A stretch of DNA of 64,000 bases from Thalassia testudinum (GCA_037157565.1 JAZHRO010000002.1:37716501-37780500); one strand, 5' to 3'. Shown: positions 23,222 to 35,634, numbered from the stretch's first letter. The notes: generated by a model from the sequence alone, not told the origin. Program-made: numbers and translations.

Positions 23222-23845
23222 TTGGAATCTGAAGCCAACTGAGCTGTCCCTACAATTAGCTGATCGATCAATTAACACACCTCAGGGAGTGTTAGAAGAT
23301 ATTATAGTGTGAGTCAAGGACTTATTTTCCAGTAGACTTTATTATCCTTGACATGGAAGTACCTGAGGATATCTAGAACACACCTATCATATTAGGAAGA
23401 CCTTTCTTGACTACAGCAAAAGAGAATATAAATTGTGAGGAGGGCCTTATAGAGTTGAAATTTGGAGATCAAAGGATGAAGATTGATATCTTTCAGGCCC
23501 AAAGGGGACCATCATGCAGTTTAATTCAGAAAATCTATTCCTTGGATTCTTTGGACAAGTTGGTCGAGGATACATTGATTGAACTCTGACTTGACTCTTC
23601 CTAAGACATCAACCTTAGAAACTGAGGACTTACCTCCTATTCATTTAGTGTCTCTAAGATCTTCTGAGATCTCCACACCTACTCCTTCACCTGATCCTGT
23701 ACCTGTTGAACTTAAACCTCTTCTGAAATCTTTAAAATATGTCTTCGTAGGACCAGATCAGACTTATCCTGTGATTATCAACTCCCACTTATCATCTGAT
23801 CAAGACTTACAACTCTTATCTGTCCTGAGAGCACATAAATAGGCT
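23222..23845 (+). pseudogene. Element G protease end and linker
   Basis: LADRSINTPQGVLEDIIV at 23255-23310, then, after stops, NTPIILGRPFLTTAKE and FGDQRMKIDIF match the Athila protease C-terminus; a linker and VELKPLLKSLKYVFVGPDQ follow. The catalytic Asp lies upstream of the truncation point. Stops at V*VKDL and I*NT are single-base changes. It overlaps in function with the D protease at 39219-39480 but is clearly a different family. Confidence 0.85.
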
Positions 23846-24900
23846 ATAGGATGAAGCCTTTCTGACCTCACTGGCATTAGTCCTTCCTATTGCACACATA
23901 GAATATTCACTGAAGAAGGATCTAGACCAACCAGACAGCCACAGCGTAAACTGAACCCCACACTTCAAGAGGTGGTTAAGAATGAAATGATCAAGTGGTT
24001 AGACAATGGAATCATTTTCCCTATATCTGACAATCAATAGGTAAGTCCTTTTCAAGTTGTGCCTAAGAAGGCTAAACTTACCGTTATAACCACTGAATCT
24101 GGAGAAGTCATCCCTACACGGATTGCTAGTTTGTGGCAAGTATGTATTGACTACCGCAAACTCAACCAAGCCACGAAGAAAGATCATTTCCTATTGCCCT
24201 TCATTGATCAGATATTGGAAAGATTGGCAGGGAATAGATTTTTTTGCTTTTTGGATGGCTATTCAGGTTATAATCAGGTGGCAATTCCACCTCGATGACC
24301 AGGAAAAAATGACTTTCACCAACCCCTACGAAAACTTTGCATTCCGTAGGATGCTATTTGGATTATACAATGCACCTGCTACATTTCAGCAGTGTATGTT
24401 TTCAATCTTTTCCGATTTAGTAAGTGAATGTTTAGAAGTCTTCATGGATGACTTCTCGATTTTCGGGAGCACATTTTATACATGTCTAAACCACCTGACT
24501 AAGGTCTTGCAAAGATGCATTAATGTGAATCTAGTACTTTCTTGGGAGAAATCACATTTCATGGTACCAGAAGAACTTGTCTTAGGTCACCTTATTTCTA
24601 AGAGAGGAATTAAGGTTGACCATGCGAACGTGAAATTGATTTCTGACCTACCATTACCTTCGTCGGTTAAGTAGATTAGATCTTTTCTTGAGCATGTTGG
24701 TTTTTATCACCGCTTTATAACGGACTTCTCGAAAATAGCCCGACCTCTCACCAATCTCCTCTCAAAGGATGTAGGCTTCCAGATCTCTGACGATTGTGCT
24801 CATCCTTATACGACACTTCGTGATCTGGTTATCAAGGCACTAATACTGCATCCCCTTGATTGGTCTCACCCGTTTGAGAACATGTACGATGCCTCTGATT
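23846..24900 (+). pseudogene. Element G reverse transcriptase
   Basis: Finger motifs (LTGISPSYCTHRI, VSPFQVVPKKAK, WQVCIDYRKLNQATKKDHF, FIDQILERLAG) lie in one frame to 24298. A one-base shift near 24290 continues as MLFGLYNAPATFQQCM, then the catalytic FMDDFSIFG, LVLSWEKSHFM, LGHLISKRGIKVDHA. It then passes a TAG to IRSFLEHVGFYHRFI. The catalytic box is kept but the frame is not. Confidence 0.9.
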
Positions 24901-25450
24901 ATGCAGTAGTGGTTGTCCTTGAGCAAAAACTGGACGGGAAACCTATGATCATGTACTACGCTAGCAAGACCTTAAATGAAACTCAAACAAAGAAAGTACA
25001 CTGTCACTGAAAAGGAATTGCTAGCAGTAGTATTTGTACTGAAAAATTCAGACCTTATCTTTTAGGTTTTCACATTATAGTCTACACTGACCACACTGTA
25101 GTACATCTTCTCGCCAAGAAGGATGCAAAATCTCCTCTGATTAAATGGATCATGCTGTTGCATGAGTTTGATTTAGAGATTCATGACAAAGCTGGGAAGA
25201 AAAATGTGGTAGCTGACCACTTATCGTACCTTCCTTTTGAAGTGATACCTCCTTCACTTCCCATCACTGACCACTTCCCTGATGAGCAATTGCTGGTCAT
25301 TCATTCTGATCTTCCCTGGTATGCTGACATTGTCAACAAATCCCAAATGGTTGGACTAAATCCCAAATCAACAGACAAAGAACTGAAGTTAGGAAGTACT
25401 TTTGGGAGGAACCTTGGCTATTCAAATCTTGCTTTGACCAGATCTTAGGA
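24901..25450 (+). pseudogene. Element G RNase H
   Basis: DASDYAV opens the domain at about 24890; then YYASKTLNE and, in another frame, the DHTVVHLLAKKD block and FDLEIHDKAGKKNVVADHL at 25160-25225. Two frameshifts lie between 24990 and 25060. It is followed by the integrase zinc region. Confidence 0.85.
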
Positions 25451-26584
25451 AGAGTGTACCTGATAAGGAGATAGAGAGCATCTTCTGCCATGACCAGGCA
25501 TGTGGCGATCATTTCTCTGGCAAAGAGACCGCTGCTAAGATTTTGCAGGGCGGTTTCTTCTGACCCACACTTTTCAAAGACGCATACGAATATAGTAGGG
25601 CATGTTCACGTTGTCAGTCTCTCGGCAGTATTGGCTGCCGAGACATAATGCCCTTGAATCCGATCTTAGTATACGAAGTCTTTGATATATGGGACATTGA
25701 CTTTATGGGACCTTTTCCAAATTCCTATGGCTTCGAGTATATCTTATTAGCAGTTTATGTTTCAAAATGGATTAAAGTCATCCCCACAAGGACAAATGAC
25801 CATAAGATTGTAAACTAGTTTGTTCAGGATTACATCTCTAGATTTGGGGTACCAAAAGCCATCATTAGTGATGGAGGGTCACTTTAGAAATATCCACTTT
25901 CAGTCCTTGCTACAAAAGTATGGGGTGACACAGGATTGCTACACCTTTCCACCCTCGAACCAATGGACTTGCTGAATTGTCCAACAAGGAGATCAAAAGG
26001 ATTGTACAGACTACCATTCAACCTGATAAAAAGGATTGATTTTCCCACCTTTCTGATGCGTTGTGGGCATATAGGACGGCTCACAAAACCCCATTAGGCA
26101 TGTCTCCATTTAAACTTGTGTATGGGAAACCCTATCATCTTCCCATAGAACTTAAGCACAAAGCCTATTAGGCCAACAGAAAGTGTAATTAGACCTAGAG
26201 AAGGTCAGTGATTGTAGAAGACTTCAAATGTCCAAGCTTTATGAATTAAGGAATGAATCTTATGAAAGCGAGGATCCTTAAGGATAAATTAAGGGCCTTC
26301 CATGATCGTCACAACTGTAGGAAATCATTCCACCCTAGTCAAAAAGTCCTATTTAACTCTAGATCGAAACTCTTCCGAAGGAAACTCAGATCCAAATGGA
26401 CTGAACCTTTCAAGATCTTGAAAATTTTTGACAATGGAGCCGTTGAGATCACCTAGATTGACAAATCTAAACCTTTTACTGTCAATGGACAAAGATTGAA
26501 ATCCTTCATTGAGCCGCATAATCTCAGATTTGTCAATTCTATCATTTCGCTCCAATATCTTGAACCTATTTCTGATGACATATC
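25451..26584 (+). pseudogene. Element G integrase
   Basis: Pieces in different frames include an HHCC-like stretch (about 25480-25620), DIDFMGPFPNSYGFEYILLAV with the first Asp, VPKAIISDGGS with the second, a frame-shifted [11 protein letters not shown] region, and the C-terminal RSKLFRRKLRSKWTEPFK (26350-26415) ending with the FTVNGQRLK motif. True element sequence stops at 26584, where LTR I begins; frame continuing beyond that point is LTR, not integrase. Confidence 0.85.
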
Positions 26585-29273
26585 TGTTTATCAAGATGAA
26601 ATTGATGTTTTAAAGGATGTAATCATTTTAGCAAGTCAAAATCGCTCTTAAACAGATAAAATTTATAACTCAGAATCTAAAGAAGTGTCCAAAGTCGAAC
26701 ACAGTGAGCAAATGTGGAATTTCACAACATTAATCGCATTCAAAATTAATGAGCATAATTAATTGAGCATTCAAATAGATATTCAATGAATAATAACCTG
26801 TCACATTAGTTATTCAATGAAATCCAATGTATTTAGAGATAAAAAGAATGTAGAGAATATAAAAAATGATAATTTGAATCACTAATTAGATCTCTAATTA
26901 AGCATGCATTCAATATTTCAATTCAATCTTAACCATAGTACTTAAATAATGCAATAATATCTCAAATAATGCTCAATCAGACGACAGATATATCAATCAA
27001 ACGGCTTAAATGATCATGTACGCACAGGCAGAAGGCTTTTAAGCCTTTTCTTCTTCTTCAGACCTTCTCTTTCTCTCCTCTTCTCTTCTTAAGGCTTTCT
27101 TCTTTCCTTCTGCACAAGCCTTCCTTTCTTCTCCTTCACAGAGCCTAAGCATTAGGCGTTTCAACAAAAGCCACGCACCTGGAGTAGAACTATAGAGAGC
27201 AAACCCTCCCTCGCTCTCTCTCAAATTCCTCCTCTTCTTCTCTCTCAGGTCCCAAGTCTAATCAGATCCATACTCGGGTAATGCACAGTGTCCAGGACTG
27301 CGTGCATGAGTCATAAGCGAGGAGTAAAGTAGGTCGAGTTAGCGAGTGAGTGGGTAGTGAGGGACCCGACCCCTCAATGCTTGGCCAAACAGCTCAAAGC
27401 ACAAAATCAACTTATGCGTGTGCGTGTTTTCCTCTTTCACCGATGTGGCACTAAAGCCATTGCTTCTTCGCGCATCTATAGAAGAGGTGAAGCCCTTCAA
27501 TTGCAGATGCTGCTGCTGAGAATCCAATTGGAGACGTGGTTGGCATCGTGAGGTGAAACCACATCTCCTGATCCTGGAGAAAGATGGTTTGCCAGCTGGA
27601 GGACTGCGAACGAAGGCGAAGATGGAGGCAACGACAGAGGACAACCAACAAAGACTTGAAACAATGAATAAGGTCTCACGACCACATTAGAATACCTCAG
27701 GATGATTGCCAAAGCACGGCGAAGGTGGTCGTGGTGTTTGCGTGGAGCTTGGTAGGGTGTGGGGATGTGTCGGAGTCAGAAAGGGTGGACGATGAAGGAG
27801 GTGTTCGGGGCAGGTAGTGAGTGGATGAATCATGAAATCGGTTGAGGGGTTTTGTGCGAGAATGAGTGGCGAAGCTTGTGGACTTGATAGCGTAGCGAAC
27901 AGAGGTGTGTAGCATGCTCGCAGCCTCGCCGGAGCTTGGCCGGAGCGAAGGAAGACGAAGGGGGAGGCCAATGATCGTAGGTAGAGTCAAGAGTTTAGAT
28001 AAAGCAAAAGAGAGTAGAGGGAGAGGGGAACCTAACTAACCTAACCTAACCGGACGAAAGGGGTAGGGTGGCATCAGTTTTGATTGGCCAACGTCGTGGA
28101 AGATGAAATCTCCAGGAAGGAAGAATGGCGAGGAAGATGGAGGAGGGAGACCCTCACTGGTATTACAAGTGGCGGAAGAACTTGAGGTAGACGATCCCAC
28201 CGAGTATTGTCTGTGGCGACGGGCAAAGAGGTCAGACGGAGAAGGTCGCCGGAGCTATGGTCGAAGACAACCGAAGAAGGGTTCTTGGTGAAGAAATTAG
28301 GCCAGAACCGAGCTAAAGAAGTGAGGTTTGCATCGGGGGTATTTTTATAGGGCTCAAGGGGCGTTCCAAGCCTAGAAGCTCGAGATCTACAAAAATTGAA
28401 AACCCACGTTTTCAAATTGTTCGCATTTGGTTTTAGGCAAGACTTAAAGCCCAAGATGCAGCTCAAATTGAAGAGGATCTTCTCAAGAGTTCCCCTTCCA
28501 ATTTTGGAAGGGTTTAGGCATGAAACCAAGGAGAAATAACAGATGGAAACTCAGCTGCAGGTGTGTTCACATGGAAATGGCGGCAGTAGCCTCTTGGTGA
28601 AGGTGCTAACAAAGTTGGAGGCCTCTTTGGAAATATTTCAAAAGCTGACGGGTTATTTGAGAGAAAAAGAATCAGACTGAACTAAAATACAAACTAGGTC
28701 AAGATCATCTCTAATTAGCACAAAATTTTGGTACAAACCTAATCTGAACCTAAAGAATCTGATGGTGAAGTCAGATTTTGGTTGTGACCAAGTTTGATAG
28801 GATAATTTACACAGAAACCCAAATTAGGGTAACTTCCTAAACTCTGTTTTAGGTCAAAATAGGTTCCACTGGTCAAATCAAAGATGCCAAACCTTATACT
28901 ATATTTTTTATGAATTTTATAAGGTTTAGGCGTATTTTATCCTAACCAAAACCTCTGTTAATTAAGTGGATCTGAAATTAGGGTTTCGGGTGTTGTTTTG
29001 ACCCTCAAAGTGCGCAAAAACCCGTTTCTATTTCCATGAACCCTCTTATTAGTCATCAATGAACATTTGACCTTAGATTAACCCCTGGAAAATCCTGTAG
29101 TTACTCTGCATATATGATCTTCTATTAAAATTGCAGATTTAACCATGTTTTAATGCACTCTTCTCATAAAGGAAAAGGAATGAATTACAACTCTTTGGTG
29201 ATTATGTAGGAGCAGTTGTCTCTTGATTGTGACTAATTAAAACTAGTTATAGCTAATGATGACGTTATCATCA
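26585..29273 (-). repeat. Solo LTR I, inserted in element G
   Basis: Begins TGTTTATC and ends GTTATCATCA. Flanks are ATATC (26580-26584) and ACATC (29274-29278), a target duplication with one substitution. It is collinear with LTR J and the LTR of B, so of the same family and minus-oriented. A minus-strand TATA box, CTATAAAAAT, is at 28341-28350. No internal region or second LTR is attached, so it is a product of LTR-LTR recombination. Confidence 0.85.
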
Positions 29274-30978
29274 ACATCTTCAATTGGGTTCGCGCCTAGC
29301 TGAAGGTGTTAAACTTAACAAACCTATCTTTTGTATATACTTGTTTTCACCTTTCTTATTTTCCATTTCTTTCATTAGGTGTCTATCCTTACATTTTTAA
29401 CATGCATTCATAGTCACATATTTCATGAGTTTCACTACCTAACCCAACTTCCCACTCTGATCTTGTATTATATTTGAAATCGTCCGCACAGAGATTTTTA
29501 TCTCCTCATTTCGACTTTCTTCCGTCACCCAGTCTAAGTTAATGAAAAGTAGAGCATGCATTTGTATCTACCCTATTCATATATTGAGAACATTGCATCA
29601 TTTAAGTATGGTAGGGTGTAATGGTGAAATCATTTACTGAAATGCAATTATAGACACACATGTAGTGTATATAATATAGTATTATCAAAAATACCAAAAA
29701 ATTTGAAAATTCTAAAAAAAATTACAAAGTCAAAAATACAAAAAAAAAATGTCAAAAACAAAAATTCCAAAAATAAAATAAGGGACTTACTATACCTATT
29801 GTTGAGGGAGAACTCCAACATTGAAATTGAGGAGAGAAAAAGCATTGAAAAGAATCTAAGTGTTTAATTATGATCTTCTGATTGAAAACAAAAATAAAAT
29901 AAGCGTTTATGGACATTCAACATTTACTGGTTAGACTTCTCAACCCACTGAAACTTGATTCGCTTAGGCTTTCGCTTAATCCACTTTAAGCTTTGACAAC
30001 ATCGACCACGATCTCTCCTAACCTACGACATATTCTTGTACCTGAATCACCAGTACAGGATTCACTGGTTTGCTTTCGCTTAGGAGTCTAAGTAACCTTG
30101 GTTTACACTACACAGCGTCAGAAAAGATCTTGTGAACTTAAAATTAAACCCTAGAGTTCATAAGGGAAGGTGAAGTCTTTACCTGTGCATGCAGGTAAAC
30201 TCTTTGTCCAAGTCTTTAGTCTTGTGTTTAGAAGAAGCTCCTTCCACCAAAGAACTCACCCACCAAATAAGTGTGTTCTACCAAATAAAATTATCAGAGA
30301 CATACTGACATTTATTTGCTCAAAGAATTAAAAAAAAAAAAGAAAAAGTTAAAAATAATTTGCAGAAAAAGACATTCTTTGGAATAAGTTAAGTATGCTC
30401 TCCAAGTCCTGTAAATAACGTTCCACCAAAAATATTTTGAAGGAGCGTTACAAATATCCAATTTCCATCAAATATTCTTTAAGCTACAATGCAATAAAAG
30501 TTGAGTTTAAGTCTTCCTCATTTTTTAGAGTCAATCCAAAAACATGAGCTGAGTTAGGACCAACATGGACTTAAAAGGAAGTGAAACCCCGAGATTGAGT
30601 TTTGAAGTTCACCTAGTTAGTCCTAACCTATCATTAAGCACAGCCATAACCACTTAACTTCTGAGCTTTGTAAAACCCTCAGAATCTTGGAAATCCCACT
30701 AAAGGCTTAAATATCAAGAGTCCTTGTTGGTCGAGAAATGGCCTATGTCATATCAGTCTTAAGTTCTAGTGTCTTCTTAAGCGATTGGTTCTCATAATAT
30801 CCAAACATAAACACAGTTGGTTGATCAGAAAAATTTCAACCTAAAGATCACCTCTAAACACTAAACAATTAAAAAAGGAAAATAGATATCTCATCACACT
30901 TACCTAGCTGATACTTAAATGCTTTGCACTTTAACGAGTTGTTTGCCAAGGGGCTAGCAAAACCTAAACATGGCGGTA
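29274..30978 (+). other. Element G 3' non-coding region and polypurine tract
   Basis: Resumes G after LTR I. It starts near the family's post-integrase block (CGCCTAGCTGAAGG), has no coding frame, and ends with CTAGCAAAACCTAAACATGGCGGTA (30954-30978, quoted in two parts: CTAGCAAAACC and TAAACATGGCGGTA), a degraded polypurine tract next to the LTR start TGATGAGG. The minus-strand ORF at 29648-29845 is AT-rich low-complexity coding noise. Confidence 0.7.
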
Positions 30979-32121
30979 TGATGAGGTGTAGCTCATCGTA
31001 GTTAAAATGGCCAAGTTAAACTAGAAACTAGGCTAAAACACTACATAATTAATACAAGAAATGAGTTAAGTGCGAGAATTAACAGAAATGACCTAAACCA
31101 GCAAATGTGTGTCAAAAACACATAATTAGATCATAAAATGAAATATTCTATTACTAAGTGCAATTTAATGATCCAATTACAAATTTAACACATGATTAAG
31201 TCCAAAAGTACAAATCAAGAGTTAAATTAACTTCTTAAATGTTCAATTAAGCTCCAATAAACATCTGGTAGCATTTGGACAACATTATGACCTTACATTC
31301 AAGATATCACAAATAACTCCATCATTAATATTTTCAAGCATAAAAACCTACAAAGGACTGATTGCGCAGCAATAATAAACCCTAATTCACCTGAATTAAG
31401 GTAGAACCTAGCTTAATATGGGCATTCTGCATGCATACAAATCGTACTTTGCATCTTAAATGATTTATATGTTTTATGCATAATAATATGTTATTTGTGA
31501 GGTATTATTAATTGCCGGTAATTCAAGGCTGCGGATGATCGATCCAACCTTATGGACTTGTTCGGAATAACGACGGGACTCCAACACTTCCAAGAGCGCA
31601 TCAATCAGACTCCCGTAGCACCCTAGGGAGTCCACAGAAGAAGCAGGAGCCAAGGGGAAATTGAAGAATATCCGAACCTCAGATGACAAATCCAACCGAA
31701 CGAATAGATCTAGAATCGACGTTCGCAGTCCAACAATGTACAAATCAACCTAATCGAAGGCTTACGTCATCAGATACAAGGAGAAGATGGATGGCCATGA
31801 CGGCACCACGTGGCGCCATCGCAGCAGCCCCTCACCGCACCCCAACTTGGAAAGGAGAATCGCGGGCCGTTGGATCGCCATCCAACGATCACGATGCAGC
31901 CACGTCGCCACCTCCAGCCACCTCATCACGCACAGGAGAGATCTCAACCGTTGGAAGCAGGGAGGGTGCCAAATAGACAGCGCGCGACGCGGGATCGAAG
32001 CGCACCTGGTATGAAATCAAGAGAAGCGGCGAGTGCGGTGCAATTGACTGCCGGATCTTCATCGGGCGGCTCGGCAGTAGACGCGTGGCGGGCATGGAGG
32101 CGCTGGATCAAGAACGCACAT
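30979..32121 (+). repeat. LTR shared by elements G and D, first part
   Basis: Starts TGATGAGGTG after a polypurine tract and is interrupted at 32121 by solo LTR X. It contains the same TGGCGCCA-type block as the LTR of A in the opposite orientation (around 31790-31820) and an 8-bp hairpin CGTTGGAT/ATCCAACG (31868-31887). Plus-oriented. The last five bases, CACAT, are the X target duplication. Confidence 0.85.
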
Positions 32122-34803
32122 TGTAACGACCCGATTCCCGAGTCCCTACGAGACACGAGGACCGGACCGACTCGACTAATCCCAAGACCTAGACCTCCAA
32201 CGAGGAAGTAACCAAAAGAGCAGTAAAATAAACCACATTCAACATGAAGTCTAGCTAGCAGTAACAAAATACAGCAGTAAGAAAAGAACTACTACAGCAT
32301 GTACCACCACAACAGTAGAACAACATTTAACATAACAAGAACTACGAGTAAAGAAAAGTACAGAGAGTAACAAAAACTACTCACTACAGTGGAAACAAAA
32401 AGGGCACGAAAGAGCAGTGGTAACTCTACTGGACCCTACTCGGCCCAGCGTCCTCCGCAGCCGCTGACCCTGGCTGCTCAACACCTGGTCCTGAAAAGTA
32501 ACGACTGTAACACGTCAGCGAAACGCTGAGTAGAGTGGCAGCTAAACTAAAGAAGCAGTAAGGTGTACAGTAGCTGTTTTATTTTCTTTCTTCCTTTATT
32601 TACGTCTTTCTATTGTTTCACAATTTATCTATTTCTCATATCTTTCACTTGATCTCAAATATTCCTCGTGGGAACGATCTTGATTGCAGTCTTTTCCGAA
32701 CAGTAGAAGTAGCACGTGGTGCTCTCCTGGTCGGGAGAGTCCCCTGTGGTGATCCTACTCTCAGTCAACCACCCCAAGGTCACGGACAAACGTAACGGTG
32801 ACTACAGCATGCGCGATAAACGCACAGGTAGCTTACCCACACTGGCACGCTGTCAGTCGTTTCCGTTAACGGGTGCGCCCAAAGCACAGCACGGAACCAG
32901 TACAGGGCAGAGCCCTCTCAGTAACAGGGGTCCAACCCCTCCATAATAACTAAACAGGGGCCTTGCCCCTCCACAGTCCGCGCACCCTTGCCTGACTACC
33001 CTGGTTTGCCCAGTGGCACTAACAAGTCGGTGTAGGTGAGCTAGCAGAACCGCGGGGCCCGTGGGGTAGCTAGTACTCGCCCTACACTAGTAGCTCTCCT
33101 CGGTACTACATACACGAGGGCCAGCAAGTCGGTACAAAGTGGCCAGACCTAACCCCGGGTCCATGGGGCGGCTAGCTCCGTTCTGCACTAAACAGGGGGA
33201 CAGTCGCTCTCCTTAGTACTCCGTACTCAAGGGCCAGCTCATTTCCCCAATTCTATTCCATTCACTTTCCAGGAGTTCTACTCCTAATTCCCCGTAGGGT
33301 TCCAACTCTTTTAACTCAGCACATTCAGGTTTCACATTTCCAGTTTCACGTTCATACAACCCATGTTCTCAATCATGTTCATTTATTCATAACAGGCAGC
33401 TGTTAAACCAATTTACAGGCAACTATTATTTCCTTTCCACATTTCAAGACTGCAGTATTCGTATATTTCACTAGTTTTCCCATCCTAGGATTCATGCCAT
33501 ACCCTAGGATCTATCATACAATCTAGTTTTCCAGCCCTAGGATTCATGCAACACCCTAGGATCTACCATTCATTCTAGTTTCTCATTCCTAGGATTCATG
33601 CAATGTCCTAGGTTCTATTTATGGTTCCATAATTTAACAGATTATACTAATAAACTTAAAAACCACTCTACCAGTTACAACAGGAGTACTGGGGGCGTGG
33701 TCGGGAATCCCGTGTGCCTCCGCAACCCCCGAGACTGCAATGGAACGGGATCCTATCGCAAGGATCAAATACAAGGAGTTTCTCATAACAGTATCTAATC
33801 ACTGTAGACGGGTAGAGGATTTTATTCCGAAAAGGATGCAACTCAAAACGCGGAAAACGGACTCCGAACGGGCCCTAAACGGGTCGAAAACGATGAAACA
33901 GTGCAAAATCAGACGTCTGGAACTTCTTCCAGACGTCTTAAAAATGGGGATCAGATGGTACCTTGTCCTGCGTAGTCTCTCAGACGTCCAGAAGCCTGCG
34001 GGGACGTCTGGCCTAGTTCTTAGACGTCCGATGGTCACCCCGGACGTCTGGAAGTCCCTCCAGTCGTCTGGCACCGCTGCCAGAAGTCTGATTCGCATCG
34101 GATGGCGAATCTCAGAACCTACGCGTACCCATTCCTCGCTCTCAGTACGGACGGTCGAAGAGAAGGAGGAAGTACGAAAATAACTTACCTTTCAGACGTC
34201 TGGAGAGTCCTCCAGACGTCTTTCCCGTCGTCTGGTTGGAAACCTAGACATCTAATTCTGAAAAAACTTCCAGAATCAGAGCGCGACTTGCCCTCCGCCC
34301 GCGACGCACGGCCGCGCCGCGTCTCGTCCGCCTGCTGCTCGAGCTGCAGCAGACCTCCCGCGTCACTCCGTGCCCGCTGCGCCCCCGCCGGCCGGCTCTA
34401 GCAGCCCCAGCAAGCTCGCCCTCACGGCCGAGCGCCTCCTCCCTAGCGTAGCACCTCCTCCCGCACTCACCGCGGCTGTCGCTGCCGCCGCTCGCTCGCG
34501 CTCGCACTCGCGCATCGGCTGGAAGGAGAAGAGGAAGGGAGCGGAGGTGATGAGAGTGAGGGAGAGGGCGTGGCTTTTTAAAGCCGCGCAGGGAGAGAGA
34601 GAGAGAGAGCGAGGCAGATTGCAATCGCAGGAGGAGAGAGGGAAAAAGAGAGAGGAAGGCGGTTGTGGGTCTGCGTGCGCCTGCGCGCAGACGTAGTCCC
34701 GCGTGCCACCGAAAATAGATCTCAGACATCTGGAAGGGGTTCCAGACGTCTAGGCCACCTCCCAGACGTCTTAAAAAAAATGTCTTGGAGTGCATTCGTA
34801 ACA
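32122..34803 (-). repeat. Solo LTR X (Del/Tekay-like chromovirus)
   Basis: Runs TGTAACGACC to TTCGTAACA with CACAT on both sides (32117-32121, 34804-34808). It is collinear with LTRs of element C over most of its length (GCCTAACAAG-type block, TCACTTTCC, CAACCTAGG-type repeats) but diverged. It carries ten exact GACGTC hexamers between 33912 and 34770. The GC-rich open frames at 34244-34804 are compositional. Orientation minus is by analogy with C. Confidence 0.85.
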
Positions 34804-34808
34804 CACAT

Positions 34809-35613
34809 GATGACGCGTGCGAAAACGCGCATGCAAGTGCTTTAGGATTTAAAGGTGCGATGAAGCGTGCGTTTCAGCCATACGATTGTGACGATTAGGC
34901 GCTCAAAAGAGGCGAGTGGCGAAGGAGAGGAAACAAAGGCGCACGCGAGGAAGATCTACAGCCGTGAGATGGAGGATGGATGCTCGACAGGCTACCACAC
35001 GGCAGCACCAGATTCAATCGAGGATAAAAGAAGGATTTGGAAGGCTTAATCAAAGTCGTTGATCGGAAATCAACGGATCTGATTAATCTGAAGCATTTGC
35101 ACGGATTTAAGGGGCCAAATACCTTAATTGCCTTTCATTAAAGCTATAAAAAGAGGCCTAAGGGCCCCATTTGGAAGGCAATTCTCTTAATTCTTCTTCT
35201 TCCTCCAACTTCTCTCTCTTCTTCTTCTTGCCATCTTCTCTGCATCCATCTCTGTACCTCCATCTGAAGCATTCGTTAGGCCACCCCGATGGATTGTTGC
35301 TGCTCTTCCCAACCTCTCCAAAAGGCCACCACAAAGCACCCGTGGTGCCCTTATTATGCTACAGTAATAGTTTACATTCATACTTTTAGTCAATTGCATA
35401 TATATCAAATTCAATCTATTTGTAATGTAGATATTGTGATTGATTGTTTCTACTCTTTAGTAATTATATTGAGAACAAACGTATGAAATCAAAAGTATTT
35501 TTTACCACCCTATGATCGACCGGGACTCACCAAGTTCCGTTAATTTATTTGCTCGAGACGTATTTCCTACTGTACAACGTGCTAATTTTCTATGCGATCG
35601 ACTCCATGATCAA
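34809..35613 (+). repeat. LTR shared by elements G and D, second part
   Basis: Resumes after X with GATGACGCGTGCG; 34804-34808 is the repeated CACAT. It has a TATA box CTATAAAAAG at 35144-35153 and a poly-pyrimidine start-site region after it. Ends ...CCATGATCA at 35613, three bases before the primer site. The whole LTR would be about 1.95 kb. Confidence 0.85.
35144..35153 (+). promoter_or_regulatory. TATA box of the G/D LTR
   Basis: CTATAAAAAG, oriented plus, with a CT-rich stretch 30-60 bases downstream, as expected for a retrotransposon U3/R boundary. Confidence 0.6.
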
Positions 35614-35616
35614 ATT

Positions 35617-35634
35617 GGTACCGTTGCCGGGGAG
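35617..35634 (+). other. Primer-binding site of element D (tRNA-Asp type)
   Basis: TGGTACCGTTGCCGGGGA differs at one position from the expected complement of the plant tRNA-Asp 3' end (TGGCGCCGTTGCCGGGGA). It sits three bases after the LTR end. Confidence 0.88.

Larger units (their letters stand above)
23222..35613 (+). mobile_element. Element G: Athila-type, 5' truncated, with 3' LTR
   Basis: Plus-strand pol from protease to integrase (23222-26584), 3' non-coding region (29274-30953), polypurine tract (30954-30978) and 3' LTR (30979-32121 and 34809-35613). It is interrupted by solo LTRs I and X. The 5' end (LTR, leader, gag) is missing; the sequence begins within protease. The LTR is followed directly by a primer site and the internal region of another element, D. 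Confidence 0.75.

Noticed and set aside
31683..32267. Overlapping frames on both strands of 60-133 residues
   Set aside because: They lie in the U3 of the G/D LTR and are caused by high GC. No motif is recognisable.
34244..34804. 186-residue minus-strand frame and a 108-residue plus-strand frame
   Set aside because: GC-rich LTR sequence of X with no conserved domain. The counterpart region of the C LTRs has no matching frame.
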